Shown: positions 23,516-34,744 of the stretch, piece by piece | Numbering within the stretch: position 1 is the stretch's first letter | Layout: every line of letters starts with the position of its first letter | Assembly: GCA_003024785.1 (NCBI GenBank) | Contig: PUQB01000216.1 | Coordinates: 62,001-126,000 of the forward strand | DNA length: 64,000 nucleotides | Direction of reading: 5' to 3' | From: Selaginella tamariscina | Lineage: Eukaryota; Streptophyta; Lycopodiopsida; Selaginellales; Selaginellaceae | The notes under the pieces: model-generated | Databases searched by the model: none | What the model was told of the DNA's origin: nothing | The model's input: the letters and a program-made list of their open reading frames with translations, nothing else | Translations under genes and position numbers: made by a program

Positions 23516-25080
23516 AATTGAGCTTGTTGGTGTTAGTACGAAGAGAAACTAATGATATAGAACCAAATCCTCTACAAATAGATTCTAGTGCCATTGTGGA
23601 TAAACTGCACTACACTAAAGCAGTAGATTGTTCTTACATGTAAGCCTCCTTAAATGATATTGTAGAAAACACTCATCTTATTAATTTAAGAGAAGATGGG
23701 TGTAGAAAAATTAAAGGCTCTAATGAACTTCTTGATACTACAATTGACAAAGTAAAGGGATTTCATCATTGGCATGTTCATGGGACATGAGGTCTTGTGT
23801 CTTCAACCACAAGATTCAAAAGGAATGTTGTGGGTAATGATTTGGATAATAAGATGTTTTATTATGTCAAAGAGGTTGTGATGTACGTATTAAAGGGTGA
23901 GCATGTATCATCCATGATAGTGATGATGATGAAGAACGACTAAGTAGTGAGAAATACTAGTCAGAGGAAGAATTGGACGACAAATCGGAAGAGGAGACAA
24001 CCCACCCCTACAAAGAAAAATAAACCAATCCCTTTCGCCAAACATGAGGAAATGATGATTTACATCCTAAATGAAGGCAATGTAGGTCCTCAAGATGGAA
24101 AGAATATGCCACCTTCCAAGTAGAAGAAAAACAATTACGGAGAAAGGGCAACTAGAAAGGAATCATCAACATCTAAGAATGCAAGAAAGAAAAATCAAGA
24201 AGTTGTCTTGATTGCATTCAATCCTGTCAAGAGGGTACTCGCTAAGAATGTTGATGACGCTGCAGTGATTGAAAAGGGTGGTAGAGGAAGAGTATAGCAA
24301 AATAAAGTATTTTTTGTTCAATAAACACATAGAACATATGCATGAACATCCTTGCTAAATTCGCTAACTTTAAAATGCCTCCAAAGGGCCCTACTCCATC
24401 CTCGATGTTGAAGGTAAATCATTGTGAAAAAGGACCCTTCCTAAATCCATTGTTCCTTCTTTGGTGCTGAGGATGAACAATTGTTCTTAGAATATACATT
24501 TCGGGTACACGATGTTGCATGAACCATCCTCAGTGCTGAGAATGGACTTTCACTTTAATGACGTTAATTGATTCTCTTCAAATTGATAAATTAATCATGC
24601 TTGGTCCACAACTACAATCAAAGAACAAATATGAAGAGAGAATTTAATGGGCTTTTTCATTTCATTCAAGAATCATTCTCTGTAGAGATTCCCTTTCTTT
24701 AGGGAAACACAAAATATAATTTTTGTTTGTGAAGCTTGAATCACATTACAGAATCTTCTCTACACCATAACATACATGTATTAAAGACCATGTACTCAAC
24801 ACTGAAGTTTTGTATGGACAATTACAATTTTGCTTGCTGTTTCAAAGCCTAGAACACTCATTTGTATGGTAATGCACAACGTGTCAATTAGATTGACTCT
24901 TTTTATAATGCACACATATGGATATCAAGTGGTCGAACTTAGCACAATGAACTTAAAAGAATACTCTTAAAATATTTTCATTTAATATTAAATAGTTTTG
25001 TCAATTGTGCACATGGGCCATCGGTTCTCCATCGATGGGATACATGTACTAAAAAAGAATATACTATTTTAAATTTAAAT
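23516..25080 (+). mobile_element. Unclassified element with ORF remnants, copy 2
   Basis: Homologous to 12060-13560. Readable pieces include ETNDIEPNPLQIDSSAIVDK, GFHHWHVHGT and KMFYYVKEVVMYVLKGEH. Neither copy is open. Confidence 0.4.
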
Positions 25081-26419
25081 TTAAATTGTTATTTCTTAGA
25101 ACATATTAAATACATTACACTTATACAAGAATTATGTAAGTAAATGGGGCTTTTTATAATTTGTTAATATGTTTATAATATGTTAACATGGAGTTCCTTT
25201 TTTTAATGTGTTCTATGCTTAATATGCTTATGAATTCAAATTCTAGGTTCCAAATTCTTATTGTTTAGTATGATATATATTGCTTATTTTTCATATTATT
25301 ATGTATGCTTTAAAAAGAAAGAGTCAAATGTTCTTGAGTGCAAATTCCACATTAATATACATTTTGGCAAGAACTACATCAAGCAATTTAATTAGGAAAG
25401 GATTTAACATAAAGCTATACATACAAATACATGTATAGAATGTCTAGACATTCTTTTAAGGTATTAATTAATTTCATTCGACCATATATGCCTAGTGAAA
25501 AAACAATTGATTGGAGTAGGAAAAGCCTTAGATGTAGTTCTATTAAGGTTTATACATAATGGAAAAAATCAATATGCTATATGGTATATGAGGATCAAGT
25601 ATAAGAAATGTACTAAGATAATGTAAATATTTTAGTGAATAAGTTATGGCATATGTTTATAAAACTCATAGATAAAGATATACTAGTTCATATTATTGGT
25701 TTTTTTTTTTTTTTTTAATTTCTATATTACCGGATGATTCATATCAAGCTTAGGTACAAACTTTATAAAGAGTTCATCCCCACATCTTATTGGTGCAAGT
25801 ATTAGTGTTACTCTTTTTTATTACAAGGAATATGTAATGCAAATAAGGTATTTTAGAATGATATTATAAATGTCCCTAGTGAGAAAATTGATTTAGGATA
25901 TTTTTGGAATAATGTTATTTACTATAAATTTAGGGCTTATAGTATTTAATGGTAATAATAAGGGATAAAGTTGTTAAATTGTATTTAGGTTTTGACTCTA
26001 TATATGCTTTAATAAGGTTCATGCTTAAACCCGGCAACAAAGTCACTATATGATGAGAATAGAAAACTAGAGTAGTAATATAAATGCATTTATATTTTGA
26101 AAAATAAGTGGTTAATATTAATAGATTGTTCAATTAGACTATCTTTAACTCTAATGGTAGCAAGTGTTTGTTACTTATTAAGTTTAAAAGTTAAATGCCC
26201 ACATTTACTGTCTTGGGATTTCTATCTAATAGTTTTAACATAACTTCACAATGTTCCCAGGCAGATGATGAAAACCACTCTAGTTATCACATTTCTCTTT
26301 CTTTTTTTAAATATTTTTATTGATTATTTAATTCTTACACTTTCATCTGTTTTATTGGATCTGATAACCTTATTAAACTCCTTGCATATCTTCTTCAAAT
26401 CCTTGCTTCATAAGTTTCT

Positions 26420-26975
26420 TCATTGATGAAAAAATACACATCCTCATAACACTAAAAACACTTTATATTCTATGTTCAGAGCTTAAGTTTAGGAAGACCA
26501 ATACATGAATATGAAGCCCTTCTCTTCTTACCTTTATTAAAACTTGTTGCACCATGAGGAACTTAACCAGTACTATGTGTAAAATTAAGAGATTCAACTG
26601 CAGATTTGATTACATTTTCTTGGCCCAGATAAATCCCTAAGTATATTTTATTAAATTAATTTAAAACATTAATAGTATGTGATTCACACAGCCCATAAGT
26701 AAATTTAAAACATGAAGAATATGTATTAAAGAATATTTTATAAAGCACTTAATATTTCAGCACCGAAACCACGTGTTTCATATCACCGTCGGTGGAATTT
26801 CCACCGTCGGAAAGTCATTTTCAATTATTATTCCATATTGTTTCACCGGATGTTGGGTTTTTTCCACCTGTCGCTTCTCACGTGCGCGCTATCACTAGGG
26901 CAAATGGTGTTGATACCCAAAGAGAAAAAAATTCAATATAGGTCAGATGTTATTGCAAAAGAGGCAGAAGTAGAA
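26420..26975. other. Insertion private to duplication unit 2
   Basis: This block has no counterpart in unit 1. It contains an 11-bp-arm palindrome at about 26788-26812 (CCGTCGGTGGAA facing TTTCCACCGTCGG) and a GC-rich tail. It could be a small DNA transposon. No ORF. Confidence 0.4.
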
Positions 26976-27486
26976 TAAGTGTTTAATCTTTTAAGTATAA
27001 CATTTTTTAACATTAACATATAAAATTAATTTATTAATGTTTCAACAGCCCAAGTTAGCTTGTTAGTTTTGATCATGATATACGCCTATTTCCACGCATC
27101 ATAAACATATTTAAATTATTAATAAATGTTAATATATTTAATTTAACCCGTTAAGCTACATATATTTAACTAATCAATACATAACAATCATTATAACGTT
27201 GTATAAGTATTCATTTTTCATCAATTTAAATTTAAATCTCTATGCCAAATCAAATATATGTCACATAAATCAAATAAATAAAACTAGCCGAAGACCTGCA
27301 AATGGTACACATCTTGGCGTGCAAAGTAATTTTACAGCATTGATAGTGTTCGTCCTTACAAGACATGCTCATCTAGCTTAGTGAAATTCTCAATCTAATA
27401 CAGTTACCAAAGTTATTTCAAAGCAGCACAGCATTCAACTGGGCAAACAAACACTGCATAGTGAGCTGCAATTTATATCATCGTAC

Positions 27487-27835
27487 TACACACTGGCCAG
27501 ATGGTCGGGAAGCAAAATGCACGACTACTAAACATATATCTCCGGAGGTGCATGGGTAGCCTTTTGGTATGCATCCGCTCTTGCCTTCCCCACCAGGCCA
27601 TGAGTTCAATTTTTCCTACTCTATTTGGAAATTAAGTTTTGTATGGTTAGTTTGTATCACCTGAATTGGTCACTTCCTTAATGAGTGCAGCTATTCCTTC
27701 TCCATTCAGCGCTTCTCCTGTAATAATCAAGGCAACATATATACCAAATAATATGCGATTGTACCCTGTTGTCCCATGTACCAGTAACCAAAAGCACAAG
27801 CACAAGCAGCACAGAGTTTGTTGCTCTCACCTTTG
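27487..27835 (-). pseudogene. Knottin precursor pseudogene, copy C
   Basis: All three exons are recognisable. In exon 1 the start codon is AAG, and losses remove part of the signal-peptide end. Exon 2 keeps EALNGEGIAALIKEVTNS. Exon 3 keeps GCIPKGYPCTSGDIC, then an insertion destroys the CC pair and the downstream cysteines. It is the partner of copy B in the segmental duplication. Confidence 0.7.
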
Positions 27836-27839
27836 TAGT

Positions 27840-28440
27840 TAGCTATTGGCACTGCGTGCTACTAGCCTGCACATATAATATATTCGACTAACCATCCTCG
27901 TTTATCTCGTGGGCTATATACTATATTCCGATGGTTGAGCTTGAAAATAAATTTATCGAGTAAATAAATCTTTCTTACATACTCAATCTTTCTAGATTAA
28001 TAGCATAATATGAATTAATATATAATGATACTGCATGTTACTATACGACTAACCATCCTCGTGTATCTTGTGGGCTGTGTACTGTATTACTTGACTTGCC
28101 ACCTATATATGAATAGCTGAGCTGTTTCAATCCCTTGTTTCAGAAACTTGGAAATAAATCAAGTAGATAGAGATAAATCTTTCACACATTATTATATTAA
28201 TCTAGAAAGATTGAGTATCTAATGTAATTTCAATATAAAGAATAATATTGAAAATTACATTAGATACTCAATCTTTCCAGATTAATATAATATGAATTAA
28301 TATATAATTAGAGTATATATTGATACTATTGATATTGCATGCTACTAGCCTGTCTATATATATTCGACTAACCATCCTCGTCTCTTGTTGGGCTGTATAC
28401 TGTATTACTTGACTTGCCACCGATGGATAAAGGAAAACGA
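27840..28440 (-). promoter_or_regulatory. Three tandem promoter/leader units upstream of knottin copy C
   Basis: Same unit type and number as at 15510-16080 (starting near 27855, 28025 and 28320). The triplication therefore predates the segmental duplication. Confidence 0.55.
28191..28291. repeat. Near-perfect 46-bp inverted repeat, 8-nt loop
   Basis: Arms 28191-28236 and 28245-28291 are complementary except for one substitution and one extra base. The loop is AAAGAATA. It lies between promoter units of knottin copy C. Confidence 0.9.
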
Positions 28441-28569
28441 TGGCTGATCGCTTGTTTTAAAAGATTTAAAAATAAATCAAGTAGATCAATGTTTCTTATA
28501 TATTGAAATTACATTATTTTAGAATATAGTTATGATTACTATAATATGAATTACTAAATAATTAGAGAA

Positions 28570-28596
28570 TGACAACACACACACACACACACACAC

Positions 28597-28637
<41 letters not shown>
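28570..28637. repeat. Compound microsatellite (AC)n(AT)n
   Basis: About 26 bases of AC repeat, then about 36 bases of AT repeat. Confidence 0.95.
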
Positions 28638-28640
<3 letters not shown>

Positions 28641-29642
28641 TTTGTTTGTATATATCTAAAATTCTGATAATATCAAATTAAGTAATAAATTTTATTAATA
28701 ATCTTAAAGATACATAAAAGAATATAAATTTTCTTTAATACATATTTTTCTTGATTTTCTAATCTTAAATGTTATTATATTTTAAAGGACTTATATATAA
28801 GTTATATTTAGCCATAACTTATAATCTAAATAGTCCAAGTTTTATTCACTATTTGTGTATTTTATATTTTAGTTAGAATAATCCTGGAATTGAGGATCAA
28901 TCCAACTTCAGAAGTGGAGGCTAAGTTTGATATTTTATTCAATTGGCTAGGCACTATTTAAGTTATTAAGTTTAAATGTATTATGCTATGATTAATTAAA
29001 TTAGTATGCCTAATAATGTTTTATTATGAACATCAATGAACTATAATGCAGTTGCCTTTGCTACATTTTGCTTCGGTTTAGATATTGAAACAAAATAAAC
29101 CACTATTTTAGAGGAATAACCTAAGTTAGTTAAAGTTTATTTTTGAGGGGCTGTTTTAACTTAAATCGATATATACAGATTTGTAATAAATAAGTTCATG
29201 TGTTTAAATTCATTTAGAGATTTCAGATTAATTGTAATATGGTGTATACACACGTAAACAGGTGTATAACGAGAAAACTGAAATAATATTTATAAAGAAT
29301 TTAAAAACCCGGACAATAAAACAAGGGACGTTTCACACTTCCTCCTTCTCACGCTCGCAGATGCAAACACACAGCCACACGCATTGCACATACTTACATA
29401 TGTCTGTATAGTAAATTAGCATTAACTCGTTAATTTAATATTTGTAAGTCACCAAAATGAGCATTACATTAAGTTATCAAGAGTAAATTAATGTAAATTT
29501 TTAATATAATTTTTCCACTAAACATTACATTAAATTAAGACTTAATGGCATTAATTAAATATTGGAAGAAAAACGTTAATTGAATGTTATTTTTCCTAGT
29601 TTTAAAACATTAAAAATATACCTACATATTGAGTTAAAAACT

Positions 29643-29723
29643 CGTAACAGCAGGATTCGAACCTGCGAGGGCGTAGCCCAACAGATTTCAAGTCTGTCTC
29701 CTTAACCACTCGGACATGTTGAC
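29643..29723 (-). tRNA. tRNA-Ser(UGA), probably a pseudogene
   Basis: The D arm, anticodon arm with TGA anticodon (context ACTTGAAATC), long serine variable arm (GGGCTACGCCC) and T arm (GCAGGTTCGAATCCTGC) all fold. The acceptor does not: the 5' strand GTCAACA needs TGTTGAC, but the 3' side reads TGTTACG, as if one G had been lost, leaving only four pairs. Box A and box B are good, so it may still be transcribed but is unlikely to be charged. Confidence 0.75.
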
Positions 29724-30049
29724 TTTACGTACAGAAAAATTCAAAGTTAACCTATATATACAGTTCCTCTGACTAATAAGTACACATATATGATGAATGT
29801 ATCTATTGAAAAGCAAGAGAGTTTTCCCTGAGACTGAAACTCCTTTATGTACTTACTAATTAAAAATTTAATACTAATTACCAAACAAGTTTAACACTGT
29901 TTAAATGGAGGCTAGTGATTGCACACACACCAAACATGAGGGTCTGCGAGAAAACTTAAATAAAACATACCTTTTCTCATGTGTGTATAAAACTAGTTCT
30001 TTCTAACGTAGATACTCAAGCTTTTCCTTTAAGTAGCGCTAATTTCTAA

Positions 30050-30450
30050 CGCTTGCATGGGAGAGATGATACATGGCAGTGCGTCCAGCACGGTAGCCCG
30101 CCTATCTGGAGTGCATGGAAGGTTGCCTCGGACTTCTACTCGTTACACGAGTGGGTTCCGACGTGAGGGAGTGCTACAGAGTGGAGGAGGATGTGAGATA
30201 CTGTAAGTCGTAATCAAGGAGAGATTATAATGGTTGATAATGAGAATTAATAAGCTTTCTTATCAAATAATAGATGGGAATATGGGCTTAATAACTATAC
30301 TGCAACTATGGAGTTTTCTAGAGTGGATGGTTCCAGGTGTCCTGTCGAGTGGACGTTTACAATGAGCTCAACGAGCAGTAAAACCAAGGAAGACCAGGAA
30401 AAGTTTCTTGCATATGGCATACAGTGCTTAGAGAAGAGAGCACAAGCTTG
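30050..30450 (+). pseudogene. SRPBCC (lachrymatory-factor-synthase-like) pseudogene
   Basis: A second copy of the gene at 49535-49930. It keeps GCGTCCAGCACGGTAGCC, CTTCTACTCGTT and the 3' third (CAACTATGGAGTTTTCTAGA) nearly unchanged. It has a lost base just after the start region, further small losses near 30160, and a deletion of about 27 bases at about 30212. No continuous frame remains. Copy-specific decay in only one member supports loss after duplication. Confidence 0.8.
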
Positions 30451-30964
30451 AATAAGCGTACGTGTGTATATATGTGTGTGTGTGTGTTTTCCCATGTTTC
30501 TAAAGTTCAATAATAAAACTTCTTGTGTCAAAGTTATCGTATTGAAGATTTCTACTCAATGGAGGGTACAACTCCTGGGTATAGTAGCGGAATTGTCAGG
30601 TGGATTTGTGATCGGGGAATGAACATTAATAAAATTTCTATTATTAACAGAACATTTCCTTAAGGTGCTCAATATTTAATAATCATTCATTTTGTTTGAT
30701 CACGCGATTAACTTGAATTTGAGCATAAATAGAGATTATATTTTACTTCAACTCAATTCTTCAAATAGAGAATGTACCCTTTGAATGAGAGAAAGGGAAG
30801 TGGGAGAGGTCTCTTATATGAGTAATGATTTAAGTTCCTTTAGTGAAACGGAAAGAAATTTCAGTGTGTGCGTGTGCCTGTGTACTAACTACTGCATACT
30901 TTGCTGCTTTCCCTTGTGGTTTATATAACATATTAGTTTAATTCATGAAATATCAAATTATTAT

Positions 30965-32139
30965 ATATTAAATGTATCACCTCTGTAGCTTTTTTTGATT
31001 TCATTTATTTGAAATGCCAAAAGTTTCAATGGGTCGACACCGTCTTCATGAAGTAATATCCCTGGAATCTTGTAAGTAAATAAACATATAAATAAATAAA
31101 ATATATATATATATAGAGAGAGAGACACACACACACACACACAAATATATATATGTGTGTGTGTGTGTGTGCATGTGTGTATGTATGTATATCCATGTGT
31201 GTGGTGCGTGTTTTGCCTACCAATTAAGGAAACAGGAATAACACCCACAAACTATAAGTTCTCCATAACATGCATAGACACCTTCGTATAACCACTGATA
31301 ATATATTAAGAACTAAAATTATGTATACTATACACACGTCGTTGTGTTAAAAGAGAAACCTGAGGCTTTTGATATACTTGCTTACATATGCTAGAATATG
31401 TTTAACAAATAGACATGTTAAATGGAAACTCCACATACTAATAGATGTATATACGTGATGTGTTATTATATATGTATATCTTTGCACTCTTCATATTATA
31501 TACATACTATAGATGTATCTTAGGTGTGTACATGCAAATTATGTCTACAATATATAATGAATCTATACATCATCCAACATAAACACATACATCCAGCCGT
31601 ATATGCATGTATATGACCACGTATGTGTATACTCACCAGGCCATGACCAACAGCTGTAGCAATGTAAGTAGAGTTTGCAAGCAGGTTTTGACCTCGTGTT
31701 AAAGCACACTGCAACAACGGCATATTTATATAAATTAACTATATATATAATATATATATATAATAAATATAATATAACATAATTTATATATAATTTCTAT
31801 TGCACATAGATTTAAATTATGTATGTACTTACGGGTATATTTATATATAATCAAGTATATATATCAAATTCTCTAATTAGTCAACAATATTAACCATATA
31901 AATAACCAAGTTCTCAATAGCCAACTCCATGTTACTAGTAGCTATATGTTGTGTGTGGTGTTGGGGGGGGGGGTTGTGTTTATAGAGAGAGAGTGAGAGT
32001 AAGAAAGACATTTATTAGGACCGATATAATGGAAGAGTTTATCCACAGAACGTTGAATATATTATACATATTGTATATGTGTGTGCTCTCTCTATATACC
32101 TCTGCATTTTGATCTTCATCTTGGATAGAAATTACTTCC
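30965..32139 (-). CDS. Unrecognised multi-exon gene or gene fragment
   Basis: Candidate minus-strand exons with good GT-AG borders: about 32139-32102 (EVISIQDEDQNAE), about 31712-31640 (CALTRGQNLLANSTYIATAV then GHGL), about 31247-31217 (FVGVIPVSLI) and about 31069-30983 (IPGILLHEDGVDPLKLLAFQ then INEIKKSYR). The first three join in phase. The last join is off by one, so either the third exon is wrong or a base is missing. Introns hold (GT)n/(AT)n microsatellites. No ends were found: neither a start Met nor a stop is convincing. I do not recognise the protein. Confidence 0.4.
31100..31178. repeat. Microsatellites (AT)n(AG)n(AC)n and (GT)n
   Basis: A compound tract in an intron of the unrecognised minus-strand gene. 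A poly-G run of ten bases is at 31962-31971. Confidence 0.9.
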
Positions 32140-32257
32140 TAACCTAAACATGATCATGTTGTTGTGTCTGGTTGTTCTCCAACGCCGACGAGCTATGATA
32201 TGTGAGGCCATTTTGTCCAAGCTTAAGTTGAGTTTGAGGCTCAATCTTCTACTGCAT

Positions 32258-32372
32258 TAGAAAAGGCTTACTTACTAGCGTCTAAAGGTGCCTAACACAA
32301 GGCTTACTTACTAGCGTCTAAAGGTGCCTAACACAAGGCTTACTAGCGTCTAAAGGCGCCACCGTGTTAGGC
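32258..32372 (+). repeat. Tandem repeat, three units of 32-36 bp
   Basis: The unit GGCTTACTTACTAGCGTCTA + AAGGTGCCTAACACAA is repeated twice exactly; the third unit lacks four bases and drifts at its end into GGCGCCACCGTGTTAGGCG. Confidence 0.9.
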
Positions 32373-32848
32373 GTACAACGAAAAGATGAAGACCTACTTA
32401 AAACCTTATTTATTTACGTAGAATGTGCATCTTGTGGTTAATGAGCATGGTTTTTAATATTGTGTTCAAGTTTTGACAAAATGGGCATGGCAGCCATTAA
32501 AGAGCTACTTCCTTTGTTCTAATCCATTTTGGTCAAATTAAACACAAACCCTTAGAGATGCATCCAATGTACCAAATACTTGCACTATTTCATACCTAAT
32601 ATTGTGGTTTGTGTTACTTAAACAAATTGTGCACTATCAAACACTCTTGTTACTTTGATAATGAACTTCACCTTCAACTTTTTCTTCCTTATTGCTAGTT
32701 CGATAATGGACTTCACCTTTGTTAACGTTAATATCACCAATGTTCTGATAACTATAAAATACTCCTTAAACATGTTCGTCTCATCATTATCATTCTATAC
32801 AATTTGATGAGCTTCATCTCCGATGTGTTTTGTGTATAAGTCAACAAT

Positions 32849-33196
32849 GTGGGTGGTTTTCAACAATACCAAATTGAGATATGTATAAGTCCTAATCCTA
32901 AACAACTCTGTTTGCTCAGACAGTTTTTGAAAACAAAGTTAGTTGCTACATCACATACAATGAACGATATATCCTTGTCGAAACCAAATCTAGAAAACAT
33001 TCTTCCCTCTAGATATGGAGTTATGCGCCATTCATATAGGCACTTAAAAGGTCTTGACATAGTATTCCTTGTTGCTGCTACTGTTGACCACCGATATCAA
33101 GACCTTGTTACTTTTGCACCATACCCACTAATGAAAACGATTCAGTTCAAAAATGCATTGTGTACAACTCTTAAAATAAGGGGAAATGAAATTTAA
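32849..33196 (+). CDS. Hypothetical ORF, 115 aa
   Basis: The plus-strand ORF begins MGGFQQYQIEICISPNPKQL and is the longest open frame between 31.8 and 34.5 kb. It has no recognised domain, no signal peptide and sits in repeat-rich DNA just before the palindrome array. Probably not a real gene; listed because nothing else explains the stretch. Confidence 0.12.
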   Translation: MGGFQQYQIEICISPNPKQLCLLRQFLKTKLVATSHTMNDISLSKPNLENILPSRYGVMRHSYRHLKGLDIVFLVAATVDHRYQDLVTFAPYPLMKTIQFKNALCTTLKIRGNEI

Positions 33197-33204
33197 TGAA
33201 AATA

Positions 33205-34260
33205 GAATCTTAGGGTTCACAAGGGAACCCTAAGATAGAGAAGTTATAATTCTAATGAAAAATTCTTTGTATGATGCTTAAGAAACATCTTCAAAAATAA
33301 GAGAAATAAAGTTTATTGGATAATTATCTTAATTCCATTAAAAAATTGTTTATTAATTCTTAAGGTTTGTCAGCAAACCCTAAGGAACAACAATCCGCTT
33401 GCTTATCCGAGAAGTTTTCAAACTTATCCCAATCATCCACCACGAAGAGACTTATGTGTGAGAAACAAGTAAAAATGAATTTTATAGAAAAATTAATTAT
33501 GGATTCTTAAGGTGAGAAGGTGAAACTCTTAAAAAAATAAAATCTAAGTAAAAATCATCTATTGATTCTTAAGTTTTGCCAATGAACCCTAAGGTAGAGA
33601 AGATGAGAACTCATCAAAAATGAAATTTAAGTAAAAATCGTTCAGAGATTCTTAAAAATTGAAAAATTCAAAAAATAGTATTTGAAAAATCAAGGTAAAT
33701 AAAATTTAATTGAAAATTGTTCATTAAATGTTAAAGTTCACTTGCAAACCCTAAGATACCGAAATCAAAAAATGAAAAAAAATAATTTTACTGAAAAAAC
33801 GACACTTGATTCATAAGGTTCTCTAGTAAACCTTAAGAATCAAATTTAAAAAATACAAAGAAAATAAAATTGTAAGAAAAACTCATTTATTAATTTTTGT
33901 TTTTTTAGAAATATGACCACTAACTTTTAAGGTTATTGACAAACCTTAGGAATCAAATGTATACAAAATAAAATAAAATAAAAATTATAACATTCATTTC
34001 TTAAGGTTTGTTAGCGAACCTTAAGATTAAATACACTAAGGAAATGTGAAATAGTGAAAAAAATTGAACAATTATGCTTGGGGTTTGTTAGCAAACCCTA
34101 AAGCATAAATCTCTAAAATATCAATGAAATCATTCACTTCTAAAATTGCTCATTTATACTTGAGGTTCACTGGTGAACCCCAAAGCATAAGTCTTTAAAG
34201 AATCAATAGAAATGCATTCACTTCTAGAATTTTTCATTTATGCTTGGGGTCAAGGTTTTG
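33205..34260. repeat. Array of about ten short palindromes (TTAAGGTTTGTTAGCAAACC type)
   Basis: Units centred near 33221, 33372, 33583, 33742, 33824, 33932, 34015, 34092 and 34174, with weaker ones near 33520 and 34245. Each has 8-11-bp arms (CTTAAGGTT / AACCYTAAG) around a 5-8-nt loop. The best is CTTAGGGTTC-ACAAGG-GAACCCTAAG at 33209-33234. Spacers are 60-130 bp of A-rich DNA. Two outliers lie at about 44758 and 44838. Confidence 0.75.
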
Positions 34261-34744
34261 CCAAATAAAAAACTCTTGAAACACAAAAACATGGTGAACT
34301 TACAAGATAATAGAAAAACTTTTAAAAACTTTAAAAAAGCATGAATATACGTTATATACCTTTAGAAAATAATAAATTATCACAAACCAATTTAAAAAAA
34401 GATTCTATAAAACAACTATAATTATTTGCATATGTGACATGAATTAATGATGACATGGCATTATTTTAAGCATTTTACTACCACATTTTCATATTAATTA
34501 TTATGTAACAAATTAAATTGGCATGTAGCTAAAATTATTACTGGCATTCCTGATGTGGTAAGGGCGGTGGCCAAATTTTTTATTTTTTTTAAGTGTCAAT
34601 TGGTTTGGGGTTTGAATCTTGGCTCTTTTGAGGATATAGTGGGCTGCATCGACAGAGTGGATTGAGGAGGAGTAGCATTGTGAGACTTTGAGTTTCCTAT
34701 CACTCGTCTCTTCAATTTGCACTGCAAGTTGTAGTCATGTCAAG

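Larger units (their letters stand above)
23235..28640. repeat. Segmental duplication, unit 2
   Basis: Direct-orientation partner of 10555-16400. It carries the MITE-like hairpin at its left end, the unclassified element at 23516-25080, a private insertion at about 26420-26975, the broken knottin copy C and its promoter units. By eye the two units differ at roughly one base in ten plus many indels. Confidence 0.8.
29130..30560 (+). repeat. Segmental duplication with tRNA-Ser and SRPBCC gene, copy 1
   Basis: Colinear with about 49070-50300: tRNA-Ser relic, CCCTATATATACAGTT-like spacer, GAGACTGAAACTCCTTTATG block, SRPBCC reading region and 3' flank including the ACTGCATACTTT block (about 30890 and 50275). 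Confidence 0.8.

Noticed and set aside
33205-34260. CRISPR array
   Set aside because: The units are short palindromes with unequal A-rich spacers in a eukaryotic genome; no direct repeat of constant length and no cas genes.
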